Source of the DNA: Anaerovorax odorimutans DSM 5092
Lineage (GTDB): Bacteria > Bacillota > Clostridia > Peptostreptococcales > Anaerovoracaceae
Length of the DNA: 38,633 nucleotides
NCBI RefSeq assembly: GCF_000426305.1
Contig: NZ_AUFC01000025.1
Span: forward strand, 1 to 38,633
Direction of reading: 5' to 3'
Part shown: piece after piece, positions 8,642-15,896 of the stretch
Numbering within the stretch: position 1 is the stretch's first letter
Layout: each line of letters begins with the position of its first letter
Program-made: the position numbers and the translations under genes
Notes under the pieces: model-generated
Told to the model about the DNA's origin: nothing
What the model saw: the letters and a program-made list of their open reading frames with translations, nothing else
The model's database searches: none

Positions 8642-9448
8642 CTAATTTAGTTCTTGTTCCTTAAACAGTTCATCTTCATCTAAAAGCCTTTTAAATTTTT
8701 GGGGATTTTTAAGCAAATAAGAGGTTATTATTGCCGTTATTGGAATGATTACAACACAACCTATACCACTAAAGATAATACTTGCAAAACCTTGAAAAAA
8801 AGCTTTTGAATTAATCATTTCTAGTATAGAATAATTAAAATTTTTGAACAGGAGAAATAACATTAAAGATTCACCTATATAAGCAAAATACAAAGTATTA
8901 ACCATTGTCCCTAAAATATCTCTGCCTATAGCAATTCCTGAAGCAAACAATTCTTTTACATTTAAATGTCTATTGTTCTTATACACCTCATAAACTGCCG
9001 ACGATACGGCTATAGCGGAATCTATTGCAGCTCCGATCAATCCAATAATAATCATTGAAATTGCTATCTTAGCCATATTAATATTTATATCTAAAGAAAA
9101 TCCAAATACTTCATCTTCATTTTGTATAATTTCATTTAAACCTCTTAGATTTGCGGAATAACACATTTTATATATAACAATAAACAAGAGGAGAATAACT
9201 ATAAGAACTGACCAGAATGATGCTATTGTTTTAACATTTTTCCCATTTTGGTAAAACAAGGTACTGTTACTTATTAAAACAGAACTAACAGCTGTTACAA
9301 TTATAGGATTTATTCCCCATCCCATAACAAATATAGAAACCGTAAGAATAAGAATATTCCAAAATAATGAAACAAGAGTAGCCGCTCCGCGTTCACCACC
9401 AATTACCAATAATAAAATTACTAAAATAATAGCTAATATTTTAATCAT
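8642..9448 (-). CDS. YibE/F family membrane protein, short form (YibF-like)
   Basis: A 268-aa polytopic membrane protein that corresponds to the membrane half of its neighbours and lacks their extracytoplasmic domain. It carries the family signatures IIIGLIGAAIDSAIAVSSAVYEV and FASGIAIGRDILGTMVNTLYFAYIGESL, the short-form counterparts of the GxxG-MDVxxT and GxxxGxDxxGTMxNT motifs in the long forms. The start at 9448 follows AAGGAG with 8-base spacing, and the upstream paralogue stops one base before it, so the two are translationally coupled. Pairs of a long (YibE-like) and a short (YibF-like) protein are the usual arrangement in Gram-positives. The pair probably works as one complex. Function unknown. 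Confidence 0.85.
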   Translation of the reverse strand: MIKILAIILVILLLVIGGERGAATLVSLFWNILILTVSIFVMGWGINPIIVTAVSSVLISNSTLFYQNGKNVKTIASFWSVLIVILLLFIVIYKMCYSANLRGLNEIIQNEDEVFGFSLDININMAKIAISMIIIGLIGAAIDSAIAVSSAVYEVYKNNRHLNVKELFASGIAIGRDILGTMVNTLYFAYIGESLMLFLLFKNFNYSILEMINSKAFFQGFASIIFSGIGCVVIIPITAIITSYLLKNPQKFKRLLDEDELFKEQELN

Positions 9449-9449
9449 A

Positions 9450-10634
9450 CTAAAATCTCCTTAATTTTTTAAATAAAATAATTGATATAAGTAAAGAAAT
9501 CGGTATAGATAACAGTATTCCAATACTTCCAATGAGAAATCTATATAATTCAAACGGTATATGTCTCATAATTATTGTAGTCAAACTTATATCATTTTTC
9601 ATTTTTAAAACAATTATGGGAATAGTTCCGCATATATATGTAAACATCATAACATTAATCATAGTTCCCATAATATCATGTCCTACCTCACGACCTGATT
9701 TAAATAAGCTATTTGCAGAGATGTCATTATTCTTATTAATCAATTCACTAATAGTTGATGACATTGTAATAGAAACATCCATAGTCGCTCCAAGACCTCC
9801 AAGTAAAATTTGAGACATAAAAATTTCAGGCAGATCATTAGGATTTACCAAATATTCCATAAATGCATAGTCTACCCCTGTATATGCCATTACAATTTTA
9901 AAAATAAGCATAGTAAAGCAAATTGAAATTAGAGTGGATATTATAGCTGCAAAGGTTTTTTTATTAAGTCCACTGATTAAAATTAAAGAAAGACATGTAA
10001 AAACTATAACCATTACAATGCTAAGAGACAATATGTTTTTTCCCATGATATATAAATGAATAGCATACAAAAAAATACCTATATTAATTATTAAAGAAAT
10101 AATTGTTAACAAACCTCTTTTATTTATAACTAATACTATTAACATAAAAAACGCAGTAAAAAGAACAGCCATATATTTATCACGTTTTAACCCTGAAATG
10201 GATCCCACAAGTTTATCATTATTTTTATTATTTAACGTAATAAAAACTTCATCCCCGGCTTTATACTCATCATCATAAACTCCGGAAAAAGTATATTGAT
10301 TTTTCATATAAACTGTTTTTCCCTCTAATTTTCCATTCAATATGGTTCCCATCAGTTCCTGATTATAATATTTTTCCGTTTCACCTCTATTACCTTTTAC
10401 TTCATGATCAAAAGTATTTTCGACATTATCAATTTTAACTATGGTTGTATCATACCAATTATAATTATTAAATACTATGCTTGTACCAATAATCATCAAT
10501 ATGAGAATAATAAAATTAAATAATAAATATCTCTTATTGTTACTTATTATTAATCTTAATTTATCAGATTTATAGTTTTTAACTTTGATTATAAAAATAT
10601 CTTTTAAATTTTTAATCTTATTTATATATTTCAA
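9450..10634 (-). CDS. YibE/F family membrane protein, long form (YibE-like)
   Basis: A 394-aa protein starting with TTG at 10634, 5 bases after AAGGAG. Residues about 34-54 form a signal anchor. Residues 57-150 form an extracytoplasmic domain (TIVKIDNVENTFDHEVKGN, GTILNGKLEGKTVYMKNQY, GDEVFITLNN). About eight membrane segments follow, with LLGGLGATMDVSITMSSTISEL and FKSGREVGHDIMGTMINVMM. It heads a tightly coupled two-gene unit with the short form (1-base gap). It is very AT-rich by eye, with long runs of Ile, Lys and Asn codons. The presence of three homologues in a row inside a mobile element, downstream of feoAB, is unusual and suggests local duplication or stepwise capture. Confidence 0.85.
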   Translation of the reverse strand: MKYINKIKNLKDIFIIKVKNYKSDKLRLIISNNKRYLLFNFIILILMIIGTSIVFNNYNWYDTTIVKIDNVENTFDHEVKGNRGETEKYYNQELMGTILNGKLEGKTVYMKNQYTFSGVYDDEYKAGDEVFITLNNKNNDKLVGSISGLKRDKYMAVLFTAFFMLIVLVINKRGLLTIISLIINIGIFLYAIHLYIMGKNILSLSIVMVIVFTCLSLILISGLNKKTFAAIISTLISICFTMLIFKIVMAYTGVDYAFMEYLVNPNDLPEIFMSQILLGGLGATMDVSITMSSTISELINKNNDISANSLFKSGREVGHDIMGTMINVMMFTYICGTIPIIVLKMKNDISLTTIIMRHIPFELYRFLIGSIGILLSIPISLLISIILFKKLRRF

Positions 10635-10791
10635 AATAACTCCTTATAAAGATTCAATTATATTTTAATTATTACAGCATATAATTATATATATTTTTTA
10701 CAATAAATAAAAGCCCTTTACAAAATTAAATAAAAGGTTTTCTGCTTACTAGTATTGTCAATTTATTCACTTAATTTACTACAATAAATAA

Positions 10792-10828
10792 AACAGTGCA
10801 AAAGATATTTAATTCCTCCGCACTGTGA
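10792..10828 (-). terminator. Terminator after feoB
   Basis: On the minus strand an ACAGTGC arm (from 10826) pairs with GCACTGT (to 10793), followed directly by TTTTATTTATT. It lies 20 bp after the feoB stop. The loop is fairly long, about 20 bases. Confidence 0.6.
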
Positions 10829-10847
10829 AATTCTTTAAAATTAATTA

Positions 10848-12998
10848 TTATATTAAACCAAAAATTTTTGATACTTGAGTAACTATGAAACATATTACAA
10901 TCCCCGTAGCTGCTGGTAATAAAAAAGAAATTAAAGTCCATTTAAAGCTTAACGTTTCTTTTTTTATAGTTAAACATGTAGTTGCACAAGGCCAATGCAT
11001 CAATGAAAACAGCATTACACATACAGCAGTCAACCAAGTCCATCCATTGGATACGAGTAAAGTTCTTAACTGATCCAAACTATCTAATTCAACCATACTT
11101 CCTGTAGCCATATAACTCATTATTATTATAGGAACAACTATTTCATTTGCCGGGAAACCTAAAATAAATGCCATTAGAATATATCCATCCAATCCAATAA
11201 GTTTTGCGAAAGGATTTAAAAAATTAGCGCAATGAGTCAAGATACTTATATTATCTACATAGATATTCGCCATTGACCAAATAATCAAGCCTACCGGCGC
11301 TGCTACAACAACTGCGCGCCCAAGGACAAATAAAGTTCTGTCAAATATTGACCTTACAATTACTTCACCGATTTTAGGCTTTCTGTATGGAGGTAATTCC
11401 AAGGTAAAATTAGAAGGAATTCCCTTTAATATTGTCTTTGATAAAATTCTAGATATGCTTAATGTCATTATAACACTAAATACAATTACACCTGTAAGAA
11501 TTAATGTTGAGAAAACCGATTGCAAAGGTCCTGAAAAAAATCCTGCAAAAAACATTGTAATAATTGCTATAAGCGTTGGGAACCTTCCATTGCAAGGCGT
11601 AAAACTATTAGTAATAATAGCAATCAGCCTTTCTCTCGGTGAATCAATTATTCTGCATCCTATTATACCTGCCGCATTACATCCAAACCCCATGCACATG
11701 GTTAGAGCCTGTTTGCCGCAAGTACATGCTTTTTTAAAATAATTGTCTAAGTTAAAAGCGATTCTTGGTAAATATCCTAAATCTTCAAGTAAAGTAAACA
11801 GCGGGAAAAAGATAGCCATAGGTGGTAACATTACTGAAACCACCCAGGCAAGGGTTCTAAACATACCTAAAACCAATAAACCATGAATCCAATTCGGTGC
11901 ATCTAACCAAACAAACAAATCCGTAAGTTTGTCTTCAATATAAAACAGTCCATCTGATAAAATTTGGGAAGGCATATTTGCTCCGGTAATAGTAATCCAA
12001 AAAACTACAAATAAAAGAGCAATCATCGTTGGAATTCCGAACTTTTTAGAGGTCAAATATTTATCTAATTTCCTATCAAAAGAATTATAATTATTATTCT
12101 TAATAAATACCACATCTCTACTTATTTCCTCTGCCGTTTTAACAAGCTTTGAAACAATTTTATCACGAAACTTTTCAGCATCAATTCCTTCATCCTTTAG
12201 CAAAACTCTTGCGTCATCTACTTTTTCCATAAGTTTTTTTTCCTCTGTCAAACTGCAATTAATATATTCGCTTATGGATTTTAGTAAACTTTTATCTCCT
12301 TCAATAAGTTTTAGAGCTACCCATCTATGATCAAGCTTATCTTGAAATAATACTTTTAAAGGTTCTACAATTTTATTTATAGCATCTTCTATCATCTTTT
12401 CATATTCAATTTTCATTGGATTTAATGTAATTTTGTTGTGGGAAACTTTATAAATTTCCTCCATTAACTCTCCTAAACTTTTTGATTTAATAGCACTGGT
12501 ACCTACTACAGGAATTCCTAGCTTCTTTGACAATTTAGTTAAATTTATTTCTATTCCTTTTCGTTTTGCTTCATCCATTAGATTAACACATAAAACTACT
12601 TTTGAAGTAATTTCAATGGTTTGTAAAACAAGATTTAAGTTTCTTTCTAAACATGTGGCATCGACAACAATTACTGTTGTATCTGGATTTCCAAAGCAGA
12701 TAAAATCTCTTGCTACCTCTTCTTCTACCGAGCTGGACATTAAAGAATATGTTCCGGGAATATCTACTAAAATATAATTATTATTTTTATAAGAATAATC
12801 TCCCTGAGCATTTACAACAGTCTTTCCCGGCCAATTACCTGTATGTTGATTTAACCCTGTTAAATTGTTAAAAACAGTACTTTTTCCAACATTAGGATTG
12901 CCTCCCAGCGCTATTATTTTATCATCAGGTGTCAATTTATTTATTTTAATCTCATTGTCAAGGACTCCAATACCAGTTGATTTATTGGTCAAACCCAT
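10848..12998 (-). CDS. feoB: Ferrous iron transport protein B (GTPase permease)
   Basis: A 716-aa FeoB that imports Fe2+ across the membrane. The N-terminal G domain has G1 GGNPNVGKST (32-41), the effector region TGNWPGKTV, G3 DIPGTYSL and G4 NLMDEA. A helical GDI region follows, then the membrane domain with two Gate-type repeats, including the conserved MCMGFGCNAAGI and SFTPCNGRFPT Cys motifs. A second Cys-containing gate is near HWPCATT. Length and domain order are normal, except for a ~30-residue extension before the P-loop. The start at 12998 follows AGGAGG. It lies 52 bp after feoA and ends at a terminator. The divergent MntR/DtxR-type gene probably controls the pair in response to metal. 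Confidence 0.97.
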   Translation of the reverse strand: MGLTNKSTGIGVLDNEIKINKLTPDDKIIALGGNPNVGKSTVFNNLTGLNQHTGNWPGKTVVNAQGDYSYKNNNYILVDIPGTYSLMSSSVEEEVARDFICFGNPDTTVIVVDATCLERNLNLVLQTIEITSKVVLCVNLMDEAKRKGIEINLTKLSKKLGIPVVGTSAIKSKSLGELMEEIYKVSHNKITLNPMKIEYEKMIEDAINKIVEPLKVLFQDKLDHRWVALKLIEGDKSLLKSISEYINCSLTEEKKLMEKVDDARVLLKDEGIDAEKFRDKIVSKLVKTAEEISRDVVFIKNNNYNSFDRKLDKYLTSKKFGIPTMIALLFVVFWITITGANMPSQILSDGLFYIEDKLTDLFVWLDAPNWIHGLLVLGMFRTLAWVVSVMLPPMAIFFPLFTLLEDLGYLPRIAFNLDNYFKKACTCGKQALTMCMGFGCNAAGIIGCRIIDSPRERLIAIITNSFTPCNGRFPTLIAIITMFFAGFFSGPLQSVFSTLILTGVIVFSVIMTLSISRILSKTILKGIPSNFTLELPPYRKPKIGEVIVRSIFDRTLFVLGRAVVVAAPVGLIIWSMANIYVDNISILTHCANFLNPFAKLIGLDGYILMAFILGFPANEIVVPIIIMSYMATGSMVELDSLDQLRTLLVSNGWTWLTAVCVMLFSLMHWPCATTCLTIKKETLSFKWTLISFLLPAATGIVICFIVTQVSKIFGLI

Positions 12999-13050
12999 TA
13001 ATAAATTCCTCCTGTTTCAAATTTTTATATATTTTTCAATTTATAAATAT

Positions 13051-13287
13051 CTAAACTTTTTCAACTACTATCATAGATGTCACTTCGGATCTAAGAGCTA
13101 TTACCGCACCTCTGACAAGATAAGCAACCGGATCACCTGATGGACTTTTTTGTAACACTTCTATTTCGGTATCATCAATTAGACCTAAATCTAATAATCT
13201 TCTTCGTAATAGTCCTTCTGTATTTAAATTTTTTACTCTGCACTTTTTTCCATGGGATAAAGAACTGAGTAAAATTGAATTGTTCAT
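13051..13287 (-). CDS. feoA: FeoA-type SH3-like protein
   Basis: A 78-aa single-domain FeoA, the small cytoplasmic SH3-fold partner of FeoB. It shows the family pattern of a central LRRRLLDLGLIDDTEIEVLQKSP helix-strand and a C-terminal VAYLVRGAVIALRSE strand pair. The start at 13287 is preceded by AGGAGG (10-base spacing). It is first in the feoAB operon. The leader contains a 21-bp palindrome at 13317-13337 that may bind the divergently encoded regulator. Confidence 0.93.
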   Translation of the reverse strand: MNNSILLSSLSHGKKCRVKNLNTEGLLRRRLLDLGLIDDTEIEVLQKSPSGDPVAYLVRGAVIALRSEVTSMIVVEKV

Positions 13288-13316
13288 CTTAAATTTACCT
13301 CCTAAAATATTTTCTA

Positions 13317-13337
13317 TTGAGAAAAAATTTTTCCCAA
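13317..13337. promoter_or_regulatory. Candidate metal-regulator operator in the feoA/mntR-like intergenic region
   Basis: A 21-bp imperfect palindrome of the form TTGRGAAAAA-N-TTTTTCYCAA lies 30 bp upstream of feoA and about 90 bp upstream of the divergent DtxR/MntR-type gene. Operators of this family are palindromes of about 19-22 bp, but the sequence is not a recognisable DtxR or MntR consensus. It could also be an AT-rich chance dyad. Confidence 0.4.
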
Positions 13338-13425
13338 CACTAAAATATGATAAATACTTTTCAAGTGTTACTCGTATATATAATATATAAAGAATAATTT
13401 TTTTATTTTATTAAGGGGTGATTAC

Positions 13426-13896
13426 ATGAATAATACATTTCATACTGTGCGAGGATATGAACTACAAAGAAATAATAATAATATGCTTACCCCTGCACTT
13501 GAAGATTATTTGGAAATGATATACAGAAACAGTTTAAAAGAAACATATATCAGAATTAATACCCTTGCACAGTTGCTCAACGTTAAAGATTCATCCGCTT
13601 CAAAAATGGTAAAAAAACTAGGAGATCTAGGTCTGGTAAATTACCAAAAATACGGAGTAGTTACGTTAACTAATGAAGGTAAAAAATTAGGAGAATATTT
13701 ATTGCAAAGACATAATATAATAGAAAATTTCTTAACCATTATTGGTTCTAAAAAAGATGCTTTAGTTCAAACAGAACTAATTGAACATGTTATTACAAAT
13801 GATACGGTAAAAAATATACAAATTTTATCTGATTTCTTTAAAGATAATAAGGATATGTTACAAAAATACATGGAATATAAATCTTTATTACTTTAA
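13426..13896 (+). CDS. DtxR/MntR-family metal-dependent regulator
   Basis: A 156-aa regulator with an N-terminal winged helix (INTLAQLLNVKDSSASKMVKKLGDLGLVNYQKYG) and a C-terminal metal-binding and dimerisation domain. No SH3 domain is present, so it is of the short MntR type. The residues that bind Mn or Fe in MntR have counterparts here: Asp and Glu in ALEDYLEMIY, His and Glu in RHNIIENFL, and Glu-x-x-Glu-His in TELIEHV. The start ATG at 13426 follows AGGGGTG; a later ATG (MLTPALED) is possible. It is divergent from feoAB and is their likely metal-responsive repressor. Whether it senses Fe or Mn is not settled by the sequence, although the feoAB context favours Fe. Confidence 0.9.
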   Translation: MNNTFHTVRGYELQRNNNNMLTPALEDYLEMIYRNSLKETYIRINTLAQLLNVKDSSASKMVKKLGDLGLVNYQKYGVVTLTNEGKKLGEYLLQRHNIIENFLTIIGSKKDALVQTELIEHVITNDTVKNIQILSDFFKDNKDMLQKYMEYKSLLL

Positions 13897-14018
13897 TAGT
13901 TATTAAATATTAATAAGTTCAAATTATATATTAAATATTTATATTTGTGCATATTTGCAGTTTCAAAATATATATTTCTGCAAATCAACTTTTTCTTTTA
14001 ATATTTCCCTTATAAAAA

Positions 14019-14058
14019 ATAAGCATAGATATGATTATTTCAATATATCTATGCTTAT
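14019..14058. terminator. Bidirectional terminator between regulator and flavoprotein genes
   Basis: Arms ATAAGCATAGATAT (14019-14032) and ATATCTATGCTTAT (14045-14058) pair perfectly. An A-run precedes the hairpin (T-run on the minus strand), as expected for termination of the minus-strand reductase gene. It can also end the plus-strand regulator transcript. Confidence 0.75.
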
Positions 14059-14086
14059 AACTATTCTATCGTTTTATTAAATTTAA

Positions 14087-14953
14087 TTATTTCTTATTTT
14101 CTCTAATAAATTTAATTGTTTCAGTACCTGCTTTAGCTCCTTCATATACAGCTTTTGAAATTTGAAGTAAACCCCCTGTACAATCTCCGGCTGCAAAAAG
14201 ACCTGGAATATTAGTAGTCATATTCTCATCTACTACAATTTTTGTTCCATTTGTCTCTGCACCTAATTTTTTAGCTAAATCACTGCTTCCTGCTACACCA
14301 ATAGCCACAAACACTCCTGAAATATTTATAAAAGAACCATCTTTAAAACATACCTTGGATAAAAGTTCATCTTCTCCTTCAAATGATGCAATCTCTTTTG
14401 TAATAACTTTAATTCCTTCAGGTATATTTTTAACAGGTGACTTTCCATTTGTAATAAGAGTTACAGATTTTACTATAGGCAATAATTCAATTGCTTCACT
14501 TAAAGCATAATTGCTATTACCTAGTACCGCCACATCCTGATCTCTGTAAAAGAAAGCATCACAAACAGCACAATAACTTATACCACGCCCCTCATAATCT
14601 GATGTACCTTTAATCGGAGGTATTGTACGAGATGAGCCTGTTGCTAAAATAACACTGTCAGCACTATATTGATTTTTACTTGTCTTTACCAGAAAACTTC
14701 CGTCATAATTAAGACCTACAACTTCATCATTTATTATTTCTACTCCAAGACGCTTTGCTTGTGCCACTCCCTGTGAAATAAGTTTATCTCCCGATATAGG
14801 CTCTTCAAAACCAAAGTAATTTTCTATTTTTTCAGCTTTTGCTAAAGCACCTGTATCTTTTCCTATAACTGTAGTCTTTAATCCTGCACGAGCAGTATAT
14901 AGAGCTGCTGAAATTCCCGCAGGACCATTACCTATAATTAAAACTTCTGACAT
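14087..14953 (-). CDS. Thioredoxin-reductase-like FAD oxidoreductase lacking NADPH motifs
   Basis: A 288-aa flavoprotein of the low-Mr thioredoxin reductase family. The FAD motif IIGNGPAGISAALYTARAG lies at the N-terminus, the redox-active CAVC pair is at about 127-130, and the FAD-binding end motif GLFAAGDCTGG is near 253. The second nucleotide-binding site is abnormal: where NADPH enzymes have GGGxxAxEEA and HRRxxxR, this one reads VLGNSNYALSEA and VTLITNGKSP. Clostridial ferredoxin-dependent flavin thioredoxin reductases also lack these motifs, so this may take electrons from ferredoxin. The start at 14953 follows AAAGGAG. No thioredoxin gene is adjacent. The call to family is firm; the electron donor is inference. 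Confidence 0.88.
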   Translation of the reverse strand: MSEVLIIGNGPAGISAALYTARAGLKTTVIGKDTGALAKAEKIENYFGFEEPISGDKLISQGVAQAKRLGVEIINDEVVGLNYDGSFLVKTSKNQYSADSVILATGSSRTIPPIKGTSDYEGRGISYCAVCDAFFYRDQDVAVLGNSNYALSEAIELLPIVKSVTLITNGKSPVKNIPEGIKVITKEIASFEGEDELLSKVCFKDGSFINISGVFVAIGVAGSSDLAKKLGAETNGTKIVVDENMTTNIPGLFAAGDCTGGLLQISKAVYEGAKAGTETIKFIRENKK

Positions 14954-15149
14954 TTCTACTCCTTTCCAATTTTAAATAATTCTAATATAAATTATTATTC
15001 TCTCATTATATAATATAAATCATTTAATAGATTATCAATATTTATACTATATTACATAAAGCCCTTGATATGTACAATAATTGTATCTTTTAAGCCATGT
15101 TATATATGAGGCTTAGTACCCAAAATACATGTTTCGATTATCTAATCTA

Positions 15150-15447
15150 TACAGCATGTCGGTTCATTCACTTGAATCATTCTAACATGACACAAGCTGC
15201 CAAGCATGATTCAATGAATCCTTCCTTACAGCAACGCTGTCTCAATCATTGGAATTATTATATCATGACACAAGCTGCCAAACATGATTCAATGATTCCT
15301 TCCTTACAGCAACACTGTCTCAATCATTGGAATTATTATACCACGTTATTTAATCTTTCAAACAAGATTAATAATTTTTCCTTGAAGTAACGTTAGTTTA
15401 ATAATTGTAATCATTCTGTCATGATACAAAATACCAAGCATGATTTA
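15150..15447. repeat. 78-bp tandem repeats forming hairpins
   Basis: Two full units lie at 15186-15263 and 15264-15341 and differ at only about five positions. A partial unit precedes them (from about 15150), and a decayed one follows (15407-15447). Each unit combines an AATCAT arm, a loop beginning CATGACACAAGCTGCCAA and a CATGATTCAA arm, so successive copies form hairpins: 15172-15180 pairs with 15206-15214, and 15244-15251 with 15290-15297. A further ACAGC/GCTGT stem lies within the unit. The array lies in the 569 bp between the flavoprotein and Cys-rich genes. A 97-codon frame crosses it but has no ribosome site. I interpret the array as non-coding. Confidence 0.75.
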
Positions 15448-15522
15448 TTTAAAATGTCACTTATTAACGATTTTTCACATATTATATCAAATACTTACCT
15501 TTTTATGAAGGGAGGTATTTAA

Positions 15523-15675
15523 ATGAATAATTCTTCATTCTATCCTTACTGTTATTGCCAATGCTACGGATGTTATTGTAGATGTCATTGTAGATGTTGC
15601 TGTAGATGTCATAGGCGCAGATACAGATACCCTTACAGTTGTGAAAACCTTTACAAAAACGGAAGCTGGAATTAG
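15523..15675 (+). CDS. 50-aa Cys/Tyr/Arg-rich small protein
   Basis: The start ATG is 7 bases after GGGAGG, and the gene ends at TAG (15673) just before a strong terminator, so this is a real gene despite its size. The product has 13 Cys in 50 residues, mostly in one run of alternating Cys with Tyr, Arg, His and Gln (YCYCQCYGCYCRCHCRCCCR), followed by a basic RRRYRYPY stretch. I recognise no family. Such Cys/Tyr/His-rich small proteins are typical of cross-linked spore coat or exosporium layers; metal binding is the other obvious option. It lies about 260 bp from the element end that adjoins the GH18 N-terminal half and is read in the opposite direction to the GH18 gene. Confidence 0.8.
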   Translation: MNNSSFYPYCYCQCYGCYCRCHCRCCCRCHRRRYRYPYSCENLYKNGSWN

Positions 15676-15683
15676 AAAAATAT

Positions 15684-15716
15684 AGCGTTCATCGAATTTC
15701 GATGAGCGCTTTTTAA
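15684..15716 (+). terminator. Terminator after Cys-rich gene
   Basis: The stem AGCG-TTCATCG / CGATGA-GCGCT is followed by TTTT, starting 8 bp after the stop at 15675. It is a classic intrinsic terminator and supports expression of the short gene. Confidence 0.85.
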
Positions 15717-15896
15717 ATAAAAAACTAATTTATAATTTTAAATTTATATTTGCACAAATTTGCTGTTAGATATTCTAAACTCGTATAATTAATATACATT
15801 CACTTATACTACATAAATTACAATAGGATATTAATATATAATAAAAAAAGTGTATATTTTAATACACTATTAGACTTACAGATATACAACTATATT

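Noticed and set aside
15097-15390. 97-codon plus-strand frame across the tandem repeats
   Set aside because: There is no ribosome site, the frame exists because the 78-bp unit is a multiple of three, and most differences between the copies change amino acids. Inverted pairing explains the region better.
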